Source: Parasponia andersonii
Taxonomy: Eukaryota; Streptophyta; Magnoliopsida; Rosales; Cannabaceae
Reading direction: 5' to 3'
DNA length: 64,000 nt
Assembly: GCA_002914805.1 (NCBI GenBank)
Contig: JXTB01000122.1
Coordinates: 206,530-270,529 of the forward strand
Shown: positions 12,621-27,400 of the stretch, piece by piece
Position numbering within the stretch: position 1 is the first letter of the stretch
How the letters are laid out: every line of letters begins with the position of its first letter
Notes under the pieces: model-generated
What the model saw: only the letters and a program-made list of their open reading frames with translations
Told to the model about the DNA's origin: nothing
Database searches by the model: none
Made by a program: the position numbers and the translations under genes

Positions 12621-12628
12621 TATTTATA
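12621..12628 (-). promoter_or_regulatory. TATA box for the BAHD acyltransferase
   Basis: TATAAATA on the minus strand, about 350 bp before the ATG. The distance fits a spliced leader, as an acceptor lies immediately before the coding start. Confidence 0.4.
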
Positions 12629-14034
12629 GAAAGGGAAGTGTCTCAAGCTATTTAACTTTTAAGGTTGGCTTTCTTCTTTAGGACAAGGAATACTTTTAAT
12701 GAATATGAAAGTGATGGGTGGTTGCGCCTGATTTATTGTTGGTAATGATGATAGTGTTAAAACAAGAAAATGTTGCTGGCAGACCAGATTATATTGAATC
12801 GATTTCTGGGTTAGGATTTGTCTTTGGTACTGAATTAGGTATTGTCTGGGGTTAGGCCACTGGCCTTGGGACCTAATATACCAGAAAAAAGAAAAAGAAG
12901 AGTAATATGGTATCTGAGAGAATAGTGGGAGCTAATTTGGTGGGGTTGGCCTCCCAAATTCTCTTACTCAGTCTTGTATGATGTATTCTGTTGCTTGTTT
13001 CTTCATGACGATTTGCAACCGTTGAGAGTTGGCTGGCAGCTCCTGCCTCTCAAACTCATTTTACTTCCACAAGAAAAGGAAAATAAAAGCGACTATCAAA
13101 TAATCCAAAGGTCATTGTCTAATCTATCTCTTATCAAATTTTGAAAACCTATCAGTGTTGATGTAACTTTTTTAAGTTTTGGTTTCATAATATTAAACAT
13201 ATAGTGTCTAAACTTAAACAGATTGCTCTACTCGAAATGTACAGCGAGAATCATTTACTTATGTGTCTTTATATTGAGAGGAGTTGTAGTCACCACCAGC
13301 CTAAGCCTGCAACAAACGTATTAGGTATTTCTTTTACCGAGTCATGCTTAAGCTCACTTAGTCTCATTCAAATTTAAAACTAACATTGGAAAAAAAAAAA
13401 ATGCCTTATTTTCTTCAGTAAGTATTAGGTTCGTCTTTATCAGATCATTCGGTAGTTTACCTGCAAGTGCTGCTATCAGTCGCTTTTATGACATATTAAC
13501 AGCATTTTCGTTTGGAAAGGTCAAGTTTGTGGCTTTAACTTAGTAGTTCCTGACTTATAATTTATTTGGAATTGATGTTTTCACAAATTTACTATTTCTA
13601 TTATTAAGTTTAACCTCTAATTAAGTTATCGAAAAGTACACATTATTACGCCCAACAACACAAATTATATATTTCCCAGACGAGTTATGTTTTCGTGTAT
13701 TCACAACTCAGTTAATGTATCCAAATAAAGCCAGTCACAATCAAGCTAAAATTGAAACGCGAATATACCACTATAATATCAATGAAAAACACAGCAATTT
13801 ATACTTTTATGTTCAATTTTTGGTCATTATGCTTCTGTTGGCTCTAATCGCTGTCATACTCTTGCCATTAGGCTCACGAACAGCTAGACAAGGATGTATT
13901 CATGGCAGTTCAAAGAATCCTCAGGTTACTCAAAAGCCCATGATATCGTGGCCTCTCATGCTTGCGCTTGAAACTCGCTCTCTTCCAAGTATTGAGAGAG
14001 AACTAAGTGGGTGACAACTGACCTCAAAGCAAAG
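12629..14034. other. spacer upstream of the acyltransferase and downstream of ARP2
   Basis: No gene seen. It holds the acyltransferase promoter and the ARP2 3' UTR. Base composition is AT-rich, with a 13-base A run near 13390. Confidence 0.5.
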
Positions 14035-17000
14035 TCATGCCTGGCCACACTTGCTTAGACAAGCAACCCCCTCTTCCTGATAATCTTCCCTGCTAATCCA
14101 AAACTCAGGAGCATCCTGAATTTTGCCATTGTCAACCAAATACAGTGGGAAAAATATGAATAAATTGTGTAAACCATTGCATCAATCAGAAACTTATGCC
14201 CCAAAGATGAGAGAGAGTATTGCCATTTACCTTCATAATTCCTGCAAGTACTGCACCACCTAAATAGACCATGTGCTTTCTCCGTGGTGGGTCTTCAATT
14301 CGCAACCGTAGTTTCTGTTCACAACAATAAATTGGTTCAGGAAAAGAAGACAGACTAAACTCTACTCTCTTTCCTATGTCATTTTTCCTCCTTCGGATCA
14401 CATTGAGTTCAATGTGAAATGCAGATTTTTCTACTCTCCAATTCAAAGCCTGAAAACTCATTGGGTAAGTAACTACTCATAATCTAAAAGTTTGATATTA
14501 CCTTCAACCCATCTTTGTTACCCTTAAGAACAACTTCAAGGTAGCGGTCCAGGATCTCTTTCTCCAAACTGAAGAAAAATTTATATATTAACAATTGGGC
14601 TTCTTTTAATAACACATGTAATTATTGTGAAAGTCATGCCAAACAAACAAATGGGCACGAGGATCATTAATTTAACTTAGTTCGTGCACTCAATTCAAAT
14701 GCAAATCAGAGTACCAAGCATCATTTTATTTGCCAAGAGCAGTTAAGACATTACCGACTAGGTAATCCAGGATACATTGTGCTGCCTCCACTTAAAACTA
14801 TATGCTGGTAAAGCTGCAGAGAGAATTTTCATTGAAATTCAGAAATAGATAACACGACACAGGTCTGTACCACAGAAATCACATTAATGCCTTAGTAACT
14901 GCCCGAGGATCTAAAAACAAGTCGAAACACCTTGGATCTAAAAGAAAAATAATACTATTACCATCATTCGGTTGTCTATATCCATTTCCTGAATGCAACG
15001 AAATACCATGTCAGCCATCCCATCACCTTCGACATCGATCAATTCCTATGAATGGAAAGTAGCTGTGAATAATGGAAGCCTTAATCCTATAAAAACGTGC
15101 AATGACTTCATAGTCAGAGCTATAGCATAGCGGAACACCAAATATTTTTTAAAAACCATATATTCTAAATACCCCTCATTTGAAAAAAAAAAAAAAAAAA
15201 AGGTTTTAAATTACTTGCTCATAACATTTACCTTTATTGGAGACTCTAGCCAGATGATTTCTTTCATAAGCCACTTAAAAGTAATGTATTTTGGGTAAAT
15301 GTACTAGACTCATAAACAATTTATGAAGTCCACAACCAGCATATAAATCAATGATCAATCCTTCAGTAAAGCAATAACCCTGAGGGAATAAGGAAAAGAA
15401 ATTTAGTCATGCTTACAGGTGTGAAAAGAGCCTCAGGAGCCTGGAACCGTTCAGTGCCAACTTTAATGACCCTTCCATCTGGCAGCTAATAGAATAAGAG
15501 ATGCAAAGATTTAATACAAAGGTGCAACTCTTTGTTATTTTCGAGAAAAAAAATAATTGTAAAACTAAAACTTACATAAAATTCAAATCAGGAGCAAAAA
15601 TCACTAAAATCACAATCAAATTACAGCACATGGAATAAGGGTGGATTATGCTTATGGCTATCCCAAAACTTGCCTATTCAGCTCAGCAATACATTGAATT
15701 GGATATTGAAGACTTAGAAATGAGGAAATGGAGATTCATAAGACAGCAAAGACTTACAGTATAATTCTTTACGAGGATGGTGGTCTCGAGACCCAATTGA
15801 TACTCCCTCTTGTAATCATAACTACACAAAAATAGTTGTAATGAAAAATGCAACAAATTCGACAGTATCAGGGGGTTCGGGAAATGAGATTACTTATTTA
15901 CCTTATGTAGCAGAGCTTCTCTTTGATTTCCCTTACAGTCTCAAAGTCTGCAGTCCTATTCATCGCATACCTTCAAGAAAAGTGTTGTGTATGCGAAGTA
16001 AGATAGAAATTTCATCTAAATGTCCAAACATAATACCAACGTTATTAGTATTACTGCTAAGTTAAAAACAAATTGGTTCTCACCCTCTCCGAGAGAGCAA
16101 ATCGACAAGATACGAGGTTATGTGGCGGCCAGCTACATTCATTCGCTTTGTAAGATGAGGAAATGAGTAGCCATCGACAACAGGAACCTGGGAAACTCAA
16201 GCAAAGCATTCAGTACAGAGGAATCAAAAGAACGTGAGAACAACAGTCAAGTTACTATCAGCACTCCTAAAATATAGTAGAGAAAAACTACTCGAGAAGC
16301 TTACCACGTGAGTTACACCGTCACCAGAGTCGATCACTAGTCCAGTCAACAAACCTGTGAGATGTAAAGAATACTGAAGCATTTGAGCAAAAGACGAAGA
16401 TAATTACAATAGTAGTGGGATTTCATTTCTCCCTTACAGTATCAATCTGAACTGTTCCAAACCAGTACTTCTGATGAGTCATTATTAATTGTTGGATATA
16501 GTTTCCCATAATTTCCGGAAACTATAAGATAAAGTACTCAAAATCCCATGTAAAGGTGGAGAACAAAAGACATGACTGGGTGAAAATTAAATTGAAAAAC
16601 TAGAGAAAACATGAAGGGACAAAAAATAAAAGACATATAACCTTTAACTATCTTTATTAGCACCTTGAGCATACAGTGTCAAAACAGCTTGGATTTGAAT
16701 GAAGACACCAGCAAAATTGTATTTCTCAAACATGGTCTCAACCTGTAAGATTGAATTCAGGCTAAGTCATTGAGGATGCAAATATTTATATCTCAAACAT
16801 ATTGGTTATTCGGTTAAGGCATTGATTCAATTACCATATTAAATTGCTACCGGAGTAAGAATCAGAGATACTAACCATTTTTTCACGGTTCTTTGAAGGA
16901 TTCAGAGGTGGGTCCGTCAGCAGTATCTTACATTCAGTTGGATTTATCTATTGATAGAAAAATGTTTAAAGACTAATTTGTAATCCAACGAAAATAACCA

Positions 17001-17699
17001 ATATTGAAAACAAAGGTTCCCCACAACAATCAGAAACATAGAAAGTTTACTTTTAGTTCATTGAAAAATGCATGATCCCAAACATGAACCATATCATCCC
17101 AGTTTTGGACAATGCCATTGTTAACAGGGTAAGATATATCCAGCTGATGCCTTAGCTCTGCGCAAGCTTCTCCAACAACAATATCCTAAATCAATCAGAA
17201 ACCCAATAAAAATAAATCAAATATCCTCCCCAGAACGATAAAATTAATTAAATTCATGAGCTGCAATTGGATAAATCATCAATAAATTATTAACCTTAAG
17301 CTCTTGTTCAACGAGTGATTCTTCATACCGAAGCATGGGCCTTCCCACCACACAAGGAAATACTGAAGTGGGAAAGTTCTCACCAGCAAACCCACATTTC
17401 ACATACTGCATTTCAATTCAGATTCCAACTCTTTTTCAGAGTAAATTCAACTATAAAGCACGATAATTTTTTGCTTACAGAACAAAAATAAGACAATAGG
17501 GCAATGTGTTTCAATATCACATAACAAAGATCTAAACAGGGTCGAAAAGGGTTTCAATATTTGCAGGAACTTCATACAAATTCGTGATAAACTACTGAAT
17601 TTGAATATGAATTATTGATGGATTGTGATGAGATGACGAAGAAGAAGTAGAGCTTACCCCAGTGCCATTATCGCAAACCACGACGTTTCTGTTATCCAT
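14035..17699 (-). CDS. ARP2: actin-related protein 2, subunit of the ARP2/3 complex
   Basis: Fifteen exons: 17699-17658, 17405-17295, 17185-17051, 16947-16876, 16742-16664, 16354-16305, 16187-16084, 15970-15902, 15821-15758, 15485-15417, 15045-14962, 14813-14755, 14568-14502, 14314-14231, 14115-14035. All have GT-AG borders and the phases agree; the product is 389 aa, the length of Arabidopsis ARP2. It starts [20 protein letters not shown] (first phosphate loop) and shows [14 protein letters not shown] (second phosphate loop), [13 protein letters not shown] (adenosine region) and [13 protein letters not shown]2 pairs with ARP3 as the pseudo-dimer that nucleates branched actin filaments when SCAR/WAVE activates the complex; in plants it matters for trichome, pavement-cell and root-hair shape. 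No damage is visible. Confidence 0.97.
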
Positions 17700-19379
17700 A
17701 TTGAAGTTTGCTACTTCGTCGTCGTCGTCTTCTTCGTAATCTTCTTCTTCCTCTCTTTGGATTTGTGTTTTGGTTTTGGGGTTTTGGGCAGATCCTCTGT
17801 CCTCAATGCCGGATCACACGACTCTTTCTTATTTTCTCCTGCCAGAAACCAGAAATGGCGTAAAAGCGCAGTAATGAATAATTAAGGGCTTTTCTAGCAA
17901 AAAGAAACAAAATATAGGGGTTGTTGGGTTACTGCAAAACAATTATTATGAGTTATTAGCACTCCCGCCCTATTGTTTATTCGGTTTAATATTTTGGTCC
18001 TAAAAGTATTAGATTTTCACAATAAATTCTCCCTTTGTTTTTGTTAATTTTTAACAACAAAAAATGATGATTGATGAATGCCTTTTTTCTTTTTCTTTTT
18101 AATTTTTTTAAGTTAAATAAGATGTCTATTCGAGAATTTTCTTCATTTACACTTAAATGATACAAACTCTCGTCAGTTACGAGAAAATAGATTTATTCAT
18201 AAATATTTTCAAAATTAACTCACATTTATCATGTCATATAGATGCTATATTCTCTAATAAACCTTAAAATATATTCTTCTAACAAACTTCAAACTACTTT
18301 TACCATCACCAGTCTCGATCTCGACCCCGACCCCGATGACGCATCTGCTCGACTAGGGTCAAAAAATTTGATTGCAGTTGAATTTATTTTGCTACCTCTC
18401 TTAGCTGTTCCAATCGATTTTTGATCGACAACCAGAAATTTTCAATCTCAGTGGAAAATTCGGTTGCCTTCTCAATATCACCTCTTTCACTTTTGACTTT
18501 TTCAACTTTCAACTATAGTCGAATCATGAATAATTTTAAAATTCTAAAATTTTCATTAAATGACATGTCAATAAAAATTTTAATTTTGTAAATTATTTAG
18601 AAGTTATCTCTTTTTTTACTATGTGAATTAAAATAGTCAAAATTGAGATTGTCTTAAGAGTTAGGATCAAAGAAAGTCTATTAATTAATTACTTTTAAAA
18701 AAAATATTCTTCATTTACGCTAAAATGATAAATTTAACAATTATTTATCCTATTTTCCAATGATGTTTAGATTTTTATTAAATGTTTTGACAAGTAATAT
18801 GATAGTTTTCAAACAACTACCATGTATCTAAACACATGATAAAAATGTAATATAAGTCTAGATATATTTTCCACTAAGGATAACTTTGTCATTTTCTTTT
18901 TTTTTCATCATACTTGTATTCAAGTTTCATATTTCAAAATAGTTAAAGTACAAGAATATTTGCTAAAGTTGTCCAGAGAAACGAGTAGACCCATCCAATG
19001 CATGGAGATTTGACAAAATGTAGATTGTTTTTGAGTTCATAAATCAAGTATGAAGAACTAAATAGGATAGGACACGTCATGACACACTAACACATTAACT
19101 CGACATATTAATATGTTATACATATGAATTTCAAATAATTATTAATTAGTTTTCCTACTTACAAATAATGAACGGTTCATTGAAAAAAAGAAAAGAAAGA
19201 TTCATAGAAATTTTATAATTTTCTTTTTGTTACATTTGAAAGCAGTATTTTTTTTTATAAAAAAAAAAATCTTATTAAATTAGGAAGTTTTGGCCTATAT
19301 TAGTTAGTGCGCTTAGGCACGTGAACTAACAAAGCATAATATGAAAGCACGTCATGAGATGTCACATTTGACATGTCTA
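17700..19379. other. divergent spacer, ARP2 side
   Basis: The first 200 bp hold the ARP2 leader and promoter; a GTC/TTC-rich stretch at 17710-17755 is probably leader. The rest is AT-rich and I see no gene or clear element in it. Confidence 0.5.
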
Positions 19380-19585
19380 TTTTCTATAGGATAATGCTTA
19401 GTGTACCAATTTTTATACCAAAATTTTAATGCCAATACATGTGACATGTGATTTGTCACTACTCAAGTGATGATAATGTTTAATATATCTGTAGTAAGTT
19501 TTAACACACTAATTAAATGGTAACAATTTACATGCCACATATGTTGGTACAAACGTTTGGATATATAGTGTTATCCTTTTCTATA
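19380..19585. mobile_element. Mutator-like MITE with 9-bp target duplication
   Basis: A 188-bp non-coding element (19389-19576) starts GGATAATGCTTAGTGTACCAA and ends in the inverted match ...GTGTTATCC. It is flanked by perfect 9-bp direct repeats TTTTCTATA at 19380-19388 and 19577-19585. The 9-bp duplication is the signature of Mutator-superfamily insertion. The terminal inverted repeats are imperfect (GGATAA core, then GTACCAA about 14 to 28 bases in). There is no coding capacity, so it was moved by a transposase from elsewhere. Confidence 0.75.
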
Positions 19586-19914
19586 ATAAAAAATAAATTC
19601 AAGAGAGTTTTCCTGTATTTCTAAAAACACGTGGTGTTAAACTTGTATTTACATAGTCCCATAGGTATTTTGCTTTTTTAGTTGGAAAAAAATAATAAAT
19701 ATACATGATTTAATGCTCTTTCTCTTTCCATTTATTTTTTACCGCGAAAAAACTTGTAAGATAAATTTTAATTGAGTAAAACACTGCCTATATATAAGTA
19801 TTAAAAAAAATTGGTCCCCATATTAAAAAGGCATTTTGTCATTTTAATGAAATTGTTTTTGCTATTCAAAAAAAAATAAAACAAAGGCATTTTGTCATTT
19901 TCGATCACAAGAAT

Positions 19915-20119
19915 TGGGCTATAATTGGGCCTAGAGCAGACTCAGATAGGGCTACATTTCAGAGTGATGTAAAGTAAGCAGGCCAAGCCCATAATACTCT
20001 GCAGCCCTAGCGTTTGATAATTGATGAGAGGAGTAAGTAAAGGTGTATCGAAACGCAGTCGCACTCGTTCCTTCGTTTTGCTGCTTCATATATAAAAACC
20101 AACATCTCCCATTAGGGTT
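19915..20119 (+). promoter_or_regulatory. ribosomal-protein promoter: three site II motifs, TATA-like box and telo-box
   Basis: Upstream of the eL8 ATG lie TGGGCT (19915-19920), TGGGCC (19926-19931), AGCCCA (19986-19991, site II on the minus strand), a TATATAAA stretch at about 20089-20096, and TTAGGGTT (20112-20119), the telo-box. Site II plus telo-box is the standard arrangement for coordinated expression of plant ribosomal protein genes in dividing cells, bound by TCP and TRB/Pur-type factors. The telo-box falls in the probable leader. Confidence 0.75.
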
Positions 20120-20163
20120 GTAGGTTACAGAGGTTCGAAGCAGATTCAAGCTCGTCTGCGTCA

Positions 20164-22390
<2,227 letters not shown>

Positions 22391-23370
22391 GTTTTGGTTG
22401 TTTATTTACTTAGAAAGAATCCAATCCCTCTAGATTTTTGTCCCCCAGAGTTTTTTTTTGAGATAAATCGCTAGTGTTTAAAAACCAAATGTTCTTCCTT
22501 GCAGATTTAGTTTTTTTGGTCAGACCTGAAAATGATTCATTTCCTTTGAAGTTTTGGTCATTTCGAAGTTTTTTTGGTTCTCCGGTACCCTCTTAATGTA
22601 GAATTTGTGACCTCTAGCTTTGTGCTTTGCCACCGCGGAAGAAAGAAACATATTATATGTATGCATTATAATTGCTTGAAAGGAAAGGTAATAAGATTTC
22701 TGCTAATTAAAGTAACATGGGAACGTAAAACAATGTGTTGGTTGATCTAAGGCGATGTTTGATAGAGAGGAGAGGAAAGAAAATATGCTGGAAAAAAAAT
22801 GTGTAGAACGGAAAGAGAAATGATTATTTAAAATAATAATTTTATTATTTAAAATCAAGTACAAGTGTAGTTTTGTAAACTTATCAATATATTAAATTAA
22901 AATTTTTTTTTTCTATTTTCTTTCCACTTCTGGGTGGAAATTTTTTTTGTGAGTTTCACTATATTTTTCAATTTCTTTTTACCTTTTCATCAAAATTTTT
23001 CCTTTGTACCAAATATATAGCTTAAAGGATAATACGAAATTGATTATGATGCTAGTTTGTTGGCATTTCCATTTCGTCTTTAATATAAAGAATTAATTTC
23101 TTATTGCTAAGTGCCAATTGCGTCATCAAGCGGGTGTGGCTTACGCCCTAGTTGAGAATCCAACAATGCCATCTCCCATCTGGGTCTGTGGACATTAAAG
23201 CAATTAGAATTTTATCCATACTCAAATATTCGTGAGAAGATAAAATTTACTACTCGAACTTGCATGTAAAAAATTATATCAAGACATATTCCGATACCCA
23301 AAAATAAATTATATATATATATGATACCTTTTTTTTTGAGGGAAAATATATATGTAATACTATTAAGGAG
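22391..23370. other. spacer with a possible decayed hAT-like MITE
   Basis: The start is the eL8 3' UTR. At about 22751-23027 an AT-rich block begins GGCGATGTTTGATAGAGAGG and ends with a loosely inverted partner (ACCAAATATATAGCTTAAAGG); it resembles a decayed hAT-type MITE but I see no clean target duplication. No gene. Confidence 0.3.
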
Positions 23371-23377
23371 AAGTAAA

Positions 23378-23480
23378 CCCACGAGCTTCTGCTCGTGTGG
23401 CAAAGTCTCCTCGTAGAGGAGCATTGGGTGGCGGGTTCGGATCACTCTTGCTAATCTAACTCCTAGCCGACGAATTATCA

Positions 23481-23506
<26 letters not shown>
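23378..23506 (+). mobile_element. tRNA-derived SINE-like element with poly-A tail
   Basis: The head contains an A-box-like GCTCGTGTGGCA (about 23391) and a B-box-like GGGTTCGGATCAC (about 23433), spaced as in a tRNA promoter. It ends in a 27-base A run (23480-23506). The sequence does not fold as a tRNA gene. I cannot find an exact target duplication. The family is not one I recognise. Confidence 0.5.
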
Positions 23507-23512
<6 letters not shown>

Positions 23513-24240
23513 GAAGGCAAAGTTGTATTTCCATGTAACTCTTCCGATAAGGAGTCATAAAGGATATGGCTTTTAAATATTAACGCATTCGATCAATTGC
23601 CAAAACAAAAAAAAAAAGGGTCGTTTATGTAACACTTAAGGTCCTAAGGTTTTTTTAAGTATATATGAATGAATTAATTTTGATAATTTGGTCATTTTTT
23701 GTCTAAAATTTCTCTGATTCTCCTTGTAGAACTTGAAAAACTTGCCTTTAAGTCCAGATTAGAAACCAATTCTTCCCCTCCTTTACTTGAGTCTGTCCTT
23801 CTATGCGTTAATAATTTTAAATAAAAGAAAGGGCGTAAAATTGTCACAAATTACTTAATTCAGAGAATTGTGAATATTTATCCAATTTAGGACCAAATAT
23901 AATTACCACTTTTTTAATTGTGCCACAAATCCAATTGTTTTTACGGGTTATTTTTATTTTTATTTTTATGCTAAAAACAGGTTTTTGAGTTTGAAATTAT
24001 ATAAAGGATCGCAGAAGAATAAATAAAGAGAATAAAAAAAGATATATATATATATATGTATGTATATATACATAGGTTTCGTGGAAGGTCAGGTCCAAAA
24101 TAAAATCACACACTCGCTTTGGCTGTTCTGATCGTACAAACACAACCCAAACCCTCAATCCCTCTCTCTCTCTCTCTCCTCCGTTGCCTCTCTCTACAAT
24201 TGCCTTCCCTCTTCTTTTCCAAGCCCGGCAACTGCAGTTC

Positions 24241-24280
<40 letters not shown>

Positions 24281-24470
24281 CCATCTTAATATCATCTTCT
24301 TCTTCCTCTGCGACCTTCTTTTTCTCCGTCCAAGCCAATTGTCTTCTATATATATATTTATATATTTGTTAAGAGGAGAGGCCAAGTCTGTCCGAGAGTT
24401 GTGCGATCTCTGGCCTGGAACTTGGTGGTAATTGAAAGCGTCGACGACGACGACGACGACGACGTCAACG
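23507..24470. promoter_or_regulatory. promoter and CT/AT-rich leader of the EXA1-type gene
   Basis: CT microsatellites at about 24160-24179 and 24241-24264, a TA run at 24265-24280 and a GAC run at 24442-24463 precede the ATG at 24471. CT-rich leaders of this kind are common at broadly expressed plant genes. A second TA run lies at about 24042-24070. No separate gene is visible. Confidence 0.5.
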
Positions 24471-27400
24471 ATGGCGGACGGGAAGGTCAGTCTAACCGAA
24501 GATCCCCTCCTGTCGAAGATGGCCGACGGACACTACTCTCTCAAAAGTAGGGATTTCTTTCAACCCACTTAACACATTTCAATTTTCCCCCATTTTTCAA
24601 AATCTCCTTATTCGATCCATTGCCCTCTTCATTCTGATTGTCTTTGAATCTGGGTCTCTGGATCCCTTTCATTATTCGACCATTTGGTAACACCGTTTCT
24701 TTATCTTTCTTTCTTTCTTTCTTTCTTTTTGTTATTTTCTAACTCAAATGAATCTCTTTGATTGTTATTTATACATGTATTTTTTTTTTCCTTTTATACG
24801 AAATCGTTTGCGGGTTCGGATGAAATATGGTATCGAAGATTGATTATTATTATTATTATTATTTTTTGGGTGTAATAATTTGTAGTTCAAACCATGCATT
24901 CATAAATGAGTCTTCTGCATCTCCTTTGTTTCTATTGAAATTGATTCTTCGATTATTCTGTTGTTGAGTCTTGGAAATTTGTGCCTTGTTAGATGAAGCC
25001 TTGGAAGGCAATGGTCCGGAGAAGGTGCTCACCGGAGGACTTGATGATTCAAAAGGTGGTTACTTTACATTTTAAGATTTCGTTCTCTAGATTTCATAAG
25101 GCACTTTCTTTGCTTCACCCATCATTGCTCATGATTCACCTTACTATATCTTTTCCTTTCTTTCTTTCTTTCTTTCTTTATTTTTTTTAAATGTTATTTA
25201 GTAGTACCTTGTTGTATATGCAGATCAAGTTGTATCTGAGAGCAGCATACCTCTTTCTCCACAATGGCTTTATTCCAAACCGGTTGATGCAAAGACAGTT
25301 GCTGGCTCATCAGGAGTATGGGATTCTAGCAACCTTTTAAGTCCAAACTTGTGTTTTTAAATGAGTTTTTAACCTTTTGATGTCGGCTTGTATCTATAAA
25401 TTTGTTTTCTAGGTGACACTCTTATGAGTTCAGTCCATCTGCCTTTGACGTTTCCTCTGTATTTTTTTCGCATTTCTCTTACTTTGCATAAAACTTGTCT
25501 TTATAAATATGCCTCAAAATGGCAGGAATCCCGTGCACCTAGTTCTTTGCCTCATGGAAATTCTACTGACCCCAATCCAAGGGACAATTGGCGTTTGGAT
25601 GGATCACAGGACAAGAAAGATTGGAGAAAAACTGCTCCTGATGTGGAGATCAGTCGCCGCTGGCGTGAGGAGGAGAGAGAAACAAGCTTACTTGGTAGGC
25701 GAGATCGCAAGAAAGATGATCGTCGAGCAGATGTCATTTCAGCTAGGGATACTGCTGAAAGTAGAGCAGTGTCTTCTGAACGCTGGCATGATGGTCGAAG
25801 TTCTGGCCATGAATCTCGGAGAGATAACAAATGGACGTCTAGGTGGGGTCCTGAAGATAAAGAGAAGGAGTCTCGAGCTGAGAAGAGGACAGATTTTGAG
25901 AAAGAAGATACTAATGGTGACAAACAATCTTTTGTCAGTAACAGCCGTCCAGGTTCTGAAAGAGAGAGTGATTCTCGTGATAAATGGAGGCCACGCCATC
26001 GCTTGGATGGTCACTCAGGTGGGGTGGCCCCATATCGTGCTGCACCTGGATTTGGGCCTGAGAGGGGACAGGTGGAAAGCTCAAAAGTACGATTTTCTGC
26101 AGGACGAGGAAGGTCAAATATTAATGGCAACCAGCAGATTGGGAAGCCCCTCTCTACACCGATTGCTGGGACTGTTATTCTGGACAAGAATAATGGTATA
26201 TTAGGAAAATCTGGCCTCTCATCTGATTCATATTGCTATCCCAGGGGAAAACTTCTTGATATTTATCGTAAGCAAAAGACAAATCCAACATTTGATACTC
26301 TGCCTGATGGAATGGAGGATGTTTTGCTGATAACCCAAGTGGGCACCGTTGATCCGTTGGCTTTTGTTGCACCTGATGCAGAGGAAAAGGTTACTTTTTG
26401 TTATGATATTTTATATGGGTGGTTATGCTTGTTTTTTATGTGTGAGAGTTTTTTGTCCCCTAATGCACATTGAGGTTTTTATTATAGAATCACACCTCAT
26501 CACAAACTTATATTTGTCACTGGTTTAAATTGGCTTCTGTGATTCTTTCAGGCTGTCATTGAGGATATATGGAAGGGAAATATCACTAGTAGTGAAGTCC
26601 TACATAACTCATTTAAGGACAAGGATTCAGGGTCCATTCATAATGCCATTGGTAATTATTCATTTTTGTTGTCCTATTGCTTAATGATGTGCTAACTTTC
26701 TTTTCTTATGTGATAAGTTTTGTTTCTTCAGGAATCAATGATGTTACTTTGACTGAAAGGAAACAGAAATTTTCAGTCAAGACTGAACAAAATGTTAAAC
26801 TTTCTCAAGAGGGTACTTTAGAAGACTCTTTTCAGGTTACTGGTCCTGAGGTATTGAATGCTTCCGGATCACTGAACCACAAGGGTGAAGGTAAGAAAAA
26901 TATGTTTCTACTTTGTTATGGGTTTTATTTTTTGCTGGATGGTTCCCTGAGTTTAAATTAATGTATCATTGACATTTTTCACGCTTAAAACTTGTATTGC
27001 AGGTAGTGATATTGCTGTAGAAGGTGAGCATTATCTAAAAATTTTGCATATGAATTTAGCTGACAGGTCAATTCCAGCAGTTTCAAAGACCTATAATGGC
27101 AACACAAGCAGGGAAGTTACTGGATCTGGTGGTGATGCTTGTGATCTTAGAGGTTCTGAAAGTTTACAAGCAAGAGATTTTGAGAGTCATTCCAAGTTGG
27201 AAGGTGTTGAATTGGTTACTACTAAGGTTGATAGCCAGCTTCCTGATGATTCAAATGCTCTATTTGATTTTTCGTCTCGACAGGAAACCTCATGTGATGA
27301 TGAAATCTCATGTAGTGATCAGCTCCATTTAAAGAGTAATGAGTATATAATGGAGAGAGAAAGCTCACCTGAGGATTTAAGCTTGTGTTATCTTGATCCT

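Noticed and set aside
22751-23027. hAT-type MITE
   Set aside because: The ends are only loosely inverted and no target duplication is visible, so it is mentioned only as part of the spacer.
23378-23480. Possible tRNA gene (A- and B-box-like motifs)
   Set aside because: No cloverleaf can be drawn, and the poly-A tail marks a SINE-type element.
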